Below, piece by piece: positions 22,377 through 28,160 of a DNA stretch of 28,331 bases. The notes beneath the pieces were generated by a model. That model did no database searches and had not been told where the DNA came from. It saw nothing but the letters and a program-made list of their open reading frames with translations. The translations under genes and the position numbers were made by a program. The stretch is from a virus. Every line of letters begins with the position of its first letter. Within the stretch, counting starts at the first letter, position 1. The stretch covers positions 1-28,331 of the IMG/VR virus record IMGVR_UViG_3300018476_000196; one strand, 5' to 3'.

Positions 22377-23042
22377 CTAGCTACGCCGACGCAGACGACG
22401 CTTCGCTGCACCAGCAAGGCCGAGAAGGCCAGAGCCGAGCAGCATGAGCGAACCTGGCTCCGGGACTGGAGCCGTTTCCACCGTCGCGTCCGCCGTTCCC
22501 GTGAAGGAAGCAGTGAACGAGTCGATGGTGCCGCCCACGATGCTGAAGGGTGGGGTCACGTTGCTCAGCGAGAGGCTGAAGCTCATAGGGTCGATGAGCG
22601 TGACCGGAAGGTCCGTGAACAAATCGAGAGGCGACAGCAATGCTGTATTGGCCGTGAAGAGGGCACCAGTTCCCCCGTCGCCGCCCAATGCCAGAGCACC
22701 ACCGAATGTGCCACTCAGGTAAGAGAACGTCCCTGTCGAATCCGTCAGGTTAAACGTGCCCTCGTAGTGCTGAGTGATGATGATGCCACCGAGCAGAGTC
22801 GCTGCGTCGGTGCTCTCGGCTTCGAACGTGAACAGCGCATTCGGGTCCGTCGCGCCCGAGATGATGTTCGTGACCGAAACTGCGGTGGTCACATCCAGCG
22901 AAGTCGTCCCATCACCGTTGTTGACGGCAGTGAACGTGTTGAGTGAGCCAAGCTGACCGAACCCGACAATCTGGTCAGCGTAGGCCACGGTGCTGAGGAG
23001 CAGGACTGCGAACAAAGCAGCCCCAGTGCGCGCGAATCTCAT
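22377..23042 (-). CDS. PEP-CTERM exported protein, 221 residues
   Basis: The start was set at ATG 23042 (MRFARTG) with AGGAG eight bases upstream; a farther in-frame start would destroy the signal peptide. Residues 1-22 are a Sec signal peptide with Ala-Tyr-Ala before the likely cleavage site. The C-terminus is a textbook PEP-CTERM tail: VPEP at 193-196, a hydrophobic helix at about 198-213 and a basic RRLRRR end. Exosortase recognises this tail, cuts it and delivers proteins to the outer surface or extracellular matrix in Gram-negative bacteria. The middle is Thr/Ser/Gly-rich and beta-type, with few charges. No exosortase gene is present, so the host's would be needed. It lies between two hairpins and may be transcribed separately. 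The role may be to change the infected cell's surface. Confidence 0.88.
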   Translation of the reverse strand: MRFARTGAALFAVLLLSTVAYADQIVGFGQLGSLNTFTAVNNGDGTTSLDVTTAVSVTNIISGATDPNALFTFEAESTDAATLLGGIIITQHYEGTFNLTDSTGTFSYLSGTFGGALALGGDGGTGALFTANTALLSPLDLFTDLPVTLIDPMSFSLSLSNVTPPFSIVGGTIDSFTASFTGTADATVETAPVPEPGSLMLLGSGLLGLAGAAKRRLRRRS

Positions 23043-23061
23043 GTCTGTCTCTCCTATGCTC

Positions 23062-23071
23062 GGGTTAACCC
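23062..23071. promoter_or_regulatory. Perfect 10-base palindrome upstream of the PEP-CTERM gene
   Basis: GGGTTAACCC lies 19 bases before the start codon at 23042. It could be an operator half or a chance palindrome; no second copy was seen. Confidence 0.25.
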
Positions 23072-23083
23072 ATCCCACACTTT

Positions 23084-23099
23084 ATCTTATTTGGTCACC
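23084..23099 (-). promoter_or_regulatory. Shared upstream element, copy 2
   Basis: Read on the minus strand this begins GGTGACCAAATAAGA and lies 41 bases before the PEP-CTERM start codon. It matches the element at 22348-22363 in 13 of 16 bases. The A+T-rich TAAGATAAAG part could include a -10-like box, but I found no convincing -35 box at the correct distance. Confidence 0.3.
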
Positions 23100-23105
23100 T
23101 CCAAT

Positions 23106-23141
23106 AGAAAAAGGGGGCAGCCCCGGTCAAGGCCACCCCCC
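23106..23141 (-). terminator. Rho-independent terminator after the acidic protein gene
   Basis: On the minus strand a G/C-rich region includes GGGGCTGCCCC, a 4-base-pair stem with a 3-base loop, inside a longer possible G5/C5 stem. It is followed directly by CTTTTTCT. It lies just after the stop at 23160 and before the PEP-CTERM gene. Confidence 0.6.
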
Positions 23142-23159
23142 GTCCCGTCGTGAACCGGA

Positions 23160-23345
23160 CTACTGCTGGGCCGGCTTCTCGGTTTCCAGCTCGTCCAGGT
23201 CGTCGATGTTGTCCTCGGCGCTCTCCTCCGACGAGTCCGACTCCTGATCGTCGTCGTCGTCCGAGAGGTCCACGTTCGCCTCGGCTACGTCCTGGTCGTC
23301 CACTTCGTTGTCGTCGCCGTCCGGTCCGCTCATGAAATACTTCAT
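23160..23345 (-). CDS. Very acidic small protein, 61 residues
   Basis: The start was set at ATG 23345, with AGGAG six bases upstream; a GTG at 23348 is too close to that site. Of 61 residues, 26 are Asp or Glu and only two are Lys, with no Cys and almost no hydrophobic residues after position 30. The protein must be disordered or need a partner. It is the last gene before a terminator and follows the SSB-like gene. Similar acidic proteins can act as DNA mimics that block nucleases or DNA-binding host proteins, or as binding tails for phage proteins. That is a hypothesis based on charge alone. Confidence 0.75.
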   Translation of the reverse strand: MKYFMSGPDGDDNEVDDQDVAEANVDLSDDDDDQESDSSEESAEDNIDDLDELETEKPAQQ

Positions 23346-23414
23346 CACACGCTCCTAAAGGTTAAAGGTTTGCCCCGACTTCTCCACGGCTCGGGACCAC
23401 ACCGTCGTAACCCA

Positions 23415-23438
23415 ACCTCCCCAAAGGGGTAAGGAGGT
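23415..23438 (-). other. Hairpin between the SSB-like and acidic protein genes
   Basis: ACCT-CCCC-AAA-GGGG-TAAGG-AGGT forms a 4-base-pair inner stem with a 3-base loop, plus a 4-base-pair outer stem across a one-sided bulge. There is no clear T run afterwards on the minus strand, so it may be an RNA processing or stabilising element and not a full terminator. The rest of the 104-base gap at 23346-23449 holds a direct repeat (AAAGGTT twice, near 23357-23370). Confidence 0.4.
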
Positions 23439-23449
23439 AGGTGGGAGTT

Positions 23450-23890
23450 CTAGAAGTCGCCGCCCGGCACGTTCGATGCCTGAGCTGCGGCCGCTGCGAG
23501 GTCGGTCACCGGTGCCCAGTCCCGGATGTTGTTCGTCTTCCGGCCGTTGTATTCGCCCGGTTCCCAGAGGGCCAGCACGGTCTTGCCCTTCAGATTCGGA
23601 CCGAACACGAAGTCAGCACCCGCTGCCTCGTCGAGCTTGGTCCCGAGGATGGCTTCCACGAACGTCTGGGCCATCGCCGGATACTTCTCCGGGAACCAGG
23701 TGGTGGCGCGCGCACCTTCCGACGCACCCTCCATGCCCTCAACGTCAAGGACCACGTTGTTGCTCGATGGGTCCTTCTTGGACTTCTCGATGGCAACGTC
23801 GACGACCTTGCTCTGATACCAGCCGCCCTGCACAATCTTGTTGCGCTTGACGTCAGCTGGCGTGATTGTCATCCGAAGCGATTCAGCCAT
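23450..23890 (-). CDS. Phage single-stranded DNA-binding-like protein, 146 residues
   Basis: The ATG at 23890 has AGGAG upstream. The protein has a beta-rich core: IVQGGWYQSKVVDVAIEKSK, then NNVVLDVEGM, then ATTWFPEKYP, and a final KGKTVLALWEPGEYNGRKTN strand pair. It ends in an Ala-rich tail with a terminal PGGDF. The order of strands and the Gly-x-Tyr/Trp start resemble phage SSB-like proteins of the DUF669 type, which sit next to Sak4 genes. It would protect single-stranded DNA during replication or annealing. The neighbour is the Sak4-like ATPase 54 bases upstream. The assignment rests on pattern and context. Confidence 0.6.
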   Translation of the reverse strand: MAESLRMTITPADVKRNKIVQGGWYQSKVVDVAIEKSKKDPSSNNVVLDVEGMEGASEGARATTWFPEKYPAMAQTFVEAILGTKLDEAAGADFVFGPNLKGKTVLALWEPGEYNGRKTNNIRDWAPVTDLAAAAAQASNVPGGDF

Positions 23891-23944
23891 TGTTCTCTTC
23901 TCCTACACGTTAGAGATTTCGTCTTTATGACCCGTTCCGCAGCC

Positions 23945-24754
23945 TTACGCTGGTTGTTCGACCTCCGCATCTGCCGCTGCTTTCTCGGCCAGCTTGATGC
24001 CGTGTGCCTCGATGGCCGCTTTGACCAGAGGATACAGCCTCTTGTTAGTAATGTCGAACACGCCGGGGACAGGAAGCGCGGTCTTGGTCATGGCACGGCC
24101 ACCCGTCCAGACCAGTCGCTTCGAGTCAAGTTGCTCACCGTCGCGCTCGAAATGCCAGATTTCGTCGAAGTATGACGGTGCAATACTGGCGATCTTGTTG
24201 CCATATGACGCCATGCTCGTGTAACGCTTCGTCTTGCCGCCTTCATCCATCATCTTCTGGATGGGATGCGCGGTCACGATGATGTTGCACGGCAGTATCT
24301 TCGCGACGTCGAGAATCTGAGACAGACTCGTCGTCTCGCCGTTGTATTCATCGAAGCCGGGGATGGGGAGACCACTTAGGGTCTTCTTACCTTTGAAGTC
24401 GTCGAAGCCACCACGCACCCGAAGTTGGTAGGTGATAGCAGTGTTTGACATGTTCGTGAAGCTGTCGATGACTCCGGTGGCCCAGGGGCAACGGTCCTGC
24501 AGGTTCTCGAACTCCTGACAGAACTGAAGGAAGTCAATGATTCCCTTTGAAGGGATAGCCTTCGGCCCGACGGTGACGTAGCTGATGTCATCGTTGGGAT
24601 AGAAGAGCTTCAACGGCTTCATTCGACCATCAAAGTCCCAGAACCGGATAGGCTTCGGGAAGCTCCCTGCTGCAACGGACTTGCCGTCGCCAGTCGCACC
24701 GATGAACAGCGCCATGATGCGCTGCCCTAGGTCGATATCCTTCGTGTTTGGCAC
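23945..24754 (-). CDS. Sak4-like RecA-fold ATPase, 269 residues
   Basis: A GTG start at 24754 with AAGGAG nine bases upstream shares its first base with the previous stop (TAGTG). The Walker A is G19-ATGDGKS26, followed by SFPKPIRFWDFDGR, a strand that ends in acidic residues as in Sak4 proteins. The Walker B-like strand is ATGVIDSFTN at about 92-101. The strand CNIIVTAHP follows later (sensor-like). Sak4 proteins are short RecA-like single-strand annealing recombinases of phages; they often cooperate with an SSB and a Cas4-like nuclease, all of which are present here. The C-terminus is Ala/Glu-rich. The alternative is a general phage AAA ATPase. Confidence 0.82.
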   Translation of the reverse strand: MPNTKDIDLGQRIMALFIGATGDGKSVAAGSFPKPIRFWDFDGRMKPLKLFYPNDDISYVTVGPKAIPSKGIIDFLQFCQEFENLQDRCPWATGVIDSFTNMSNTAITYQLRVRGGFDDFKGKKTLSGLPIPGFDEYNGETTSLSQILDVAKILPCNIIVTAHPIQKMMDEGGKTKRYTSMASYGNKIASIAPSYFDEIWHFERDGEQLDSKRLVWTGGRAMTKTALPVPGVFDITNKRLYPLVKAAIEAHGIKLAEKAAADAEVEQPA

Positions 24755-24849
24755 TATTCAAATCTCCTTAGATGCCGTTGATACTTCCACTCTGAGATGG
24801 CCCATCGGATGTGCTCGACGAGCCACGATACGATGGGGATTCGAAACAT
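24754..24849 (-). CDS. Possible 31-residue peptide gene between the zinc protein and Sak4 genes
   Basis: The ATG at 24849 comes one base after the TGA of the upstream gene and has AAGGA about 8 bases before it. The TAG overlaps the Sak4 GTG start. The peptide starts MFRIPIVSWLVEHIRWAISE and ends with several basic residues. It looks like an amphipathic helix with three Trp. The exact spacing to both neighbours supports real translation, if only to couple the two genes. Function unknown. Confidence 0.5.
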   Translation of the reverse strand: MFRIPIVSWLVEHIRWAISEWKYQRHLRRFE

Positions 24850-24850
24850 C

Positions 24851-25219
24851 TCAGTGGTCCTTCTTCTTGTCAGTCTCGAACAAGGCATCGTCACCCATGA
24901 GTTCTTCGATTGTCATGGTTTCGAGTCGCTTCAAGTCCACAGGCTTGCTACTTGGCTTGGGTAGCTTGCTCTGATATGTCTTGGTGCAAGAGATGCAGTG
25001 TGGGCGCTTCATGTAGCGTTGTGCTCTCATGCGCGGAACCTTACACGTATCACCACACCTCCAGCACACCGTGTCACGACCTACCGCCTTTTCGGCTGGC
25101 AAATAGTGAGTGCAGTCTCCAAAGTCGCAAGCATAAACCAGATATTCCTTGTGGTGACCACCATCCCGCAAGATATACTTGTGGGTATGTTTAGCAGCAC
25201 CGCTTACTCGTTTCGCCAT
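24851..25219 (-). CDS. Zinc-binding protein, 122 residues
   Basis: The ATG at 25219 has GGAGG six bases upstream. There are Cys at 31, 36, 52, 55, 59, 75 and 78, in the pattern CDFGDC, then CWRCGDTC, then HCISC, together with several His. This is a double zinc-ribbon style protein. A Lys/Pro/Ser-rich linker follows and the last 25 residues are an acidic/basic helix. It lies between the Cas4-like nuclease and the Sak4 ATPase, so a role in recombination or transcription is reasonable but unproved. Confidence 0.7.
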   Translation of the reverse strand: MAKRVSGAAKHTHKYILRDGGHHKEYLVYACDFGDCTHYLPAEKAVGRDTVCWRCGDTCKVPRMRAQRYMKRPHCISCTKTYQSKLPKPSSKPVDLKRLETMTIEELMGDDALFETDKKKDH

Positions 25220-25231
25220 CGTACGCCTCCG

Positions 25232-26068
25232 TTACTCGTCCCTAGTGTGCGGAGACCAGGGCTTGCCTTCCTTGAACAGCATCGCCAGCTTGTGCTCCCG
25301 GACTTCGGGAATCGAACCACACACGGGCTGGAAGATGCAGCCGCCATACTTGTCGCAGCTCGTGTAGTTCATCGGGAAATATCCCTGATCCATCCACGAG
25401 ATGAGCAGATGCGAGTAGTAGATGGCGTCCTTCTTCCACTGTTCAAGGTGCGCCTTCTGATACGGCATCCGATACCGATTGAACCTATCCTTGGGAGCCA
25501 GAGTCTTCTGGAACCCAATCTTGTTCACGACGACGTGTGGGACATTCATCGCCCACGAGTAACCCATGAACTGAGTGCTCAGCAGAAAGGGTTGCTTCCT
25601 CATCCTGCTGGTCTTGTGGTCCACGATAGCTGCGCCACCCGGCGTCTGGGCCACCATATCGATGATGCCCTCGTAGATGACCCGAATCTGTTTCTCCTCG
25701 GATTCATATAGCACCTTGGAGAACACCTGCTCGACTTCGATGGGCACCCAACCATCTTGCTGGTAGTAGAGTGCGTAGGCACGATACTGCATGATGTTCT
25801 CTGCAACATCGCCCTGCGAGAGGTCCATTTCCGACGCCGCCTTGAGTCCAACCTGCACTGCCTCGTTGACGATAGTCCCGTATTCTGGCTTACGTCCTGC
25901 ACGAATCTGCGTGTAGTGATGCTTCAGCATCCGGTGCATGAGGTCGCCCTTCTCTAGGGCTTCCGCCTTGTGCTCCGGTTGCTTGTGCCGAACGAAACGT
26001 AGATAGGCCTTGTATCCACAGGCCATCACGTCGTTGAGCACTTGACTATCTATTGCTATCGTTCGCAT
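25232..26068 (-). CDS. Cas4-like PD-(D/E)XK nuclease, 278 residues
   Basis: The protein has Cys17 near the N-terminus, GDLMH at 41-45 (RecB motif I His), Glu113, Asp137 in EGIIDMV, and IVDHKTS at 148-154 with Asp150 and Lys152. A C-terminal C238-x5-C244-x5-C250 follows. Four Cys in this split placement bind a 4Fe-4S cluster in Cas4/AddB-type nucleases. The enzyme would resect DNA ends to provide the single strands used by the Sak4 and SSB-like proteins downstream. No Cas1 or CRISPR array is present. The only ribosome site, AAAGGAG, is 13 bases upstream, longer than usual; an in-frame stop prevents an earlier start. The reading overlaps the previous gene by 23 bases. Confidence 0.85.
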   Translation of the reverse strand: MRTIAIDSQVLNDVMACGYKAYLRFVRHKQPEHKAEALEKGDLMHRMLKHHYTQIRAGRKPEYGTIVNEAVQVGLKAASEMDLSQGDVAENIMQYRAYALYYQQDGWVPIEVEQVFSKVLYESEEKQIRVIYEGIIDMVAQTPGGAAIVDHKTSRMRKQPFLLSTQFMGYSWAMNVPHVVVNKIGFQKTLAPKDRFNRYRMPYQKAHLEQWKKDAIYYSHLLISWMDQGYFPMNYTSCDKYGGCIFQPVCGSIPEVREHKLAMLFKEGKPWSPHTRDE

Positions 26069-26228
26069 CTGCCTGTGTTATCTCCTTTGCTATCTCTGAC
26101 ACAAGGTCTGCCAAAGCGTGCGCCGCCTCATCTGCCGGGTCATCATGACCAATCCACCCGGCACGATTCGTGAAGTAGTGATCCAAAGCGAGAATCTCTT
26201 CTCGCGAAAAGATCAAACGGTATTCCAT
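26046..26228 (-). CDS. Small hypothetical protein, 60 residues
   Basis: I set the start at ATG 26228, two bases after the lipoprotein stop; there is no strong ribosome site, so translation is probably coupled. An open frame continues upstream inside the lipoprotein gene but lacks support. The protein starts MEYRLIFSREEILALDHYF and has an acidic, Ala-rich helix and no Cys. I do not recognise it. Confidence 0.55.
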   Translation of the reverse strand: MEYRLIFSREEILALDHYFTNRAGWIGHDDPADEAAHALADLVSEIAKEITQADANDSNR

Positions 26229-26230
26229 CG

Positions 26231-26689
26231 TTACGCCGAGTAAAGTCCGGACAGTGCAACCCGAGGATTCAATCCGGACGCGCTCGCCTCCCTGAAAAGT
26301 TCTCCGTTGACGATTATCTGAGCTTGAAGGACACCGAACCCGGTCGCCTGAGCATTCAGGACGATGAACAAGCTGTCGCGGAACGTCTTGGTGTTTGAGA
26401 ACCACGGCAGTGTAGAGAGCAAACGAGCGGTGCCCTCTTGAGTAGAACCGAACTGAATCTCCGCCCCATTCGTGCCGGGGTCGAAGATGACGTCGCCAAG
26501 CACACGGAACTCAATGGTTGTCGCCTTCGGTTCCGGGATTGGAGTAGGAGCAGTGGGCGGAGCTTCGCACTCCAGTAGCTGCTTCTTGCGTTCCTCAGCA
26601 CTGTCCGGTGCCGAGCCGCAGTCGAAACTGTCTGAGCAGGCACACGCTGCGAGAGGCAGCAGGCTGGCGAGAAAAACTCTACGTTCCAT
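26231..26689 (-). CDS. Lipoprotein, 152 residues
   Basis: The start was set at ATG 26689 with GGAG seven bases upstream. The N-terminus is MERRVFLASLLPLAACACSD: a basic n-region, a hydrophobic stretch and the lipobox L13-A14-A15-C16. RRVFL also fits the RRxFL part of a twin-arginine signal, so either Sec or Tat export is possible. Residue +2 is Ala, which favours sorting to the outer membrane. A Cys/Pro-rich linker leads to a beta-rich domain (TTIEFRVLGDVIF onward), likely Ig-like. Phage lipoproteins such as Llp of T5 block receptors and exclude other phages; this is a plausible role here. It lies in the early-type gene cluster beside zinc proteins. Confidence 0.8.
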   Translation of the reverse strand: MERRVFLASLLPLAACACSDSFDCGSAPDSAEERKKQLLECEAPPTAPTPIPEPKATTIEFRVLGDVIFDPGTNGAEIQFGSTQEGTARLLSTLPWFSNTKTFRDSLFIVLNAQATGFGVLQAQIIVNGELFREASASGLNPRVALSGLYSA

Positions 26690-26697
26690 GATATCTC

Positions 26698-27294
26698 CTA
26701 CCAGTTGTCTATATCGTCGAGCGAACCGGCATCCACCTTCGGTTTGCCCTCGTTGTCTGAGGTGCACTGACTGCACACATCGACGCCTTTGTCTACGCCC
26801 TTACCACAGACCATGCACGAGGGTCCGGACTTTCTCCGCGGCGCGCTCGATCGTGCAGGGTAATTGTTCACTCCGCGAACTTTAGCAGCCCAAACCGGGT
26901 CTATCTGTTCTCGAATCTGCTGCTCATCCCACCCGAGGATTGGCGCGGCCTTACGCACCCACCATTCCCTTGAGAGCTTCTTGACGAACTCCCACCGGCC
27001 AGCACAGACGTTGGCGTGGATGGTCGAGTTACGAAGTGAGGGAGTGACGAACATCTTCATGCCCTCGGCACACCCTTCACTGCATTTGTTGCTGTATCGC
27101 ACGCCGATTTCCGAGTCGAAGTCCTCACAGGTCAGCTCGATGTGGTGCACCGTGCCCGCCTGAGGAGTTTCGATGGCCTTGTGAATCACTGTCTCCACCT
27201 CGTCTTTTCGGCCACACCACCAGCAGGGCACATCGGCTGGCTGCTCGTTGCAGTGATGACATCCAGGGCGGCTGACTGGAGCTATCTCTCTCAC
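26698..27294 (-). CDS. Protein with several zinc-binding clusters, 198 residues
   Basis: A GTG at 27294 overlaps the previous stop (GTGA) and was chosen because the open frame further upstream lies inside another gene. There are C12-x2-C15 and C24-x2-C27 near the start, a CxxxC at about 76-80, and C160-x2-C163 with C174-x2-C177 near the end. A central Trp-rich stretch (EWWVRKAAPILGW) separates the two zinc ribbons. The C-terminus is acidic and ends LDDIDNW, similar in style to the acidic tip of SSB proteins that recruits partners. The stop codon TAG is part of the next gene's ribosome site. Likely a nucleic-acid or protein-binding factor; not recognised further. Confidence 0.7.
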   Translation of the reverse strand: MREIAPVSRPGCHHCNEQPADVPCWWCGRKDEVETVIHKAIETPQAGTVHHIELTCEDFDSEIGVRYSNKCSEGCAEGMKMFVTPSLRNSTIHANVCAGRWEFVKKLSREWWVRKAAPILGWDEQQIREQIDPVWAAKVRGVNNYPARSSAPRRKSGPSCMVCGKGVDKGVDVCSQCTSDNEGKPKVDAGSLDDIDNW

Positions 27295-27539
27295 AAACCC
27301 TTCTCGAAGCCGTAATTCAACGAGTGAACTAGACTCTTGAGATGCCACCGAACGTCGTTCCACCAAATGCACTGGTCACTTCCGCCGCCACACTGGTGGT
27401 AGGTCTTGAGATATTCCTCGTTCACCATCATCCGAGCCTTGACGATGCCATACTTGTGGATGAGATGTTGCATCGTGTCGCGAATCTTCTGCTCACGCAC
27501 GGTGTAGATGAATCGGAACGCGCCGTAACGCATTACCAC
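27291..27539 (-). CDS. Small hypothetical protein, 82 residues
   Basis: A GTG at 27539 overlaps the previous TAG (TAGTG) and has AAGG seven bases upstream; ATG 27533 is an alternative. The protein is basic with several Tyr, Trp and His residues and two Cys in HQCGGGSDQCIWW. The pair could bind a metal with nearby His. Not recognised. It is coupled by GTGA to the zinc protein gene. Confidence 0.62.
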   Translation of the reverse strand: MVMRYGAFRFIYTVREQKIRDTMQHLIHKYGIVKARMMVNEEYLKTYHQCGGGSDQCIWWNDVRWHLKSLVHSLNYGFEKGL

Positions 27540-27799
27540 TAACGAACCTTGGCCTTCCGACGCTGCCGAATTGTCCCGACAAGATTCATACGGGCCAGAC
27601 GCTCCGAGAGAGGCAAGCCCGTCGCCGAGTCGAGATTGAAGTAAGCCGACACAATCTCAGCGATGACCCATGAGATGGACTTGTTCTCCATCCGCGCAAT
27701 CTGCTGCAGACCGTGTTCGATGACTGGGAGCAGCCCCGACGGCTTTTGCAGCCGGGACACCCCCTTGATTCTTGGTTGAAAACGTCGACGTTGCGCCAC
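27539..27799 (-). CDS. Ribbon-helix-helix-like DNA-binding protein, 86 residues
   Basis: The GTG at 27799 has GGAGG six bases upstream, just after a terminator. After a basic N-terminus, residues 22-55 read like a CopG/Arc type fold: a short strand (GLLPVIEHG), helix A (LQQIARMENKS) and helix B (SWVIAEIVSAYFNL). The C-terminus is again basic. The position at the head of a gene run suggests it controls this operon, but the fold call is by eye and moderate. Confidence 0.6.
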   Translation of the reverse strand: MAQRRRFQPRIKGVSRLQKPSGLLPVIEHGLQQIARMENKSISWVIAEIVSAYFNLDSATGLPLSERLARMNLVGTIRQRRKAKVR

Positions 27800-27816
27800 C
27801 GTTCGCCTCCTATTAG

Positions 27817-27845
27817 AGAAAAGTGGGGAGTGTCAGCGACTCCCC
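27817..27845 (-). terminator. Rho-independent terminator between the CxxC protein and RHH-like genes
   Basis: On the minus strand GGGGAGT pairs perfectly with ACTCCCC (27825-27831 with 27839-27845) around a 7-base loop, and ACTTTTCTC follows directly. It ends the transcript of the two genes to its right and lies only 18 bases before the RHH-like GTG. Confidence 0.78.
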
Positions 27846-27854
27846 GTCAAGGGT

Positions 27855-27883
27855 GTTCTATCCACGGGGTGATGACGGTTCAA
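27855..27883 (-). promoter_or_regulatory. Possible sigma-70-type promoter for the RHH-like operon
   Basis: On the minus strand TTGAAC (27878-27883) is followed after exactly 17 bases by TAGAAC (27855-27860). Each box matches 4 of 6 consensus bases. Transcription would start close to the terminator hairpin, which would then lie at the 5' end of the RNA; this makes the call doubtful. I see no gene in the 118 bases between 27800 and 27917. Confidence 0.25.
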
Positions 27884-27917
27884 CGGCCTAAGCCTCCCCA
27901 TCAACCCTCCGCACCCT

Positions 27918-28160
27918 CTATCCCGAAGCGTCCTCCGGGCTGGTCTGGTCAGGATGGTCATCCCACTCGACTGGGTTATGATACTCCTGAAGCTCTGCGA
28001 GGTGAATCTCAACCCGCACCTCAAGGTCTTCCGTGGGACCGACCATGATGTCGGTCATCTTTCCACAGACCGGACAGGGAATGTCATAGAACTTCATGTT
28101 CATGCCACTCTCTGCCATGATAGCGGTGAGTTTCTCGTTGAGAACGACGCCTTTGATCAT
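27918..28160 (-). CDS. Small CxxC protein, 80 residues
   Basis: The ATG at 28160 overlaps the previous stop as ATGA, which decides the start over a TTG 12 bases upstream. The protein has one CPVC pair at about residues 29-32, with the surrounding YDIPCPVCGKMTDI strand typical of a small zinc knuckle; a second pair is absent, so zinc would need His ligands or a dimer. The C-terminal third is acidic with His/Asp residues. It is followed by a terminator. Not recognised. Confidence 0.65.
   Translation of the reverse strand: MIKGVVLNEKLTAIMAESGMNMKFYDIPCPVCGKMTDIMVGPTEDLEVRVEIHLAELQEYHNPVEWDDHPDQTSPEDASG

Noticed and set aside
23441-24175. Long plus-strand open frame of 244 codons opposite the SSB-like and Sak4 genes
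   Set aside because: It lies antisense to two well-supported genes with good motifs and ribosome sites; long antisense frames are expected in GC-rich third-position DNA.
24998-25711. Plus-strand open frame of 237 codons opposite the zinc protein and Cas4-like genes
   Set aside because: Antisense to a gene with clear nuclease motifs; no ribosome site or recognisable product.
25232-26068. Part of a CRISPR-Cas adaptation system because of the Cas4-like nuclease
   Set aside because: No Cas1, Cas2, effector or repeat array is near; the neighbours are Sak4 and SSB-like genes, which fits a phage recombination module.
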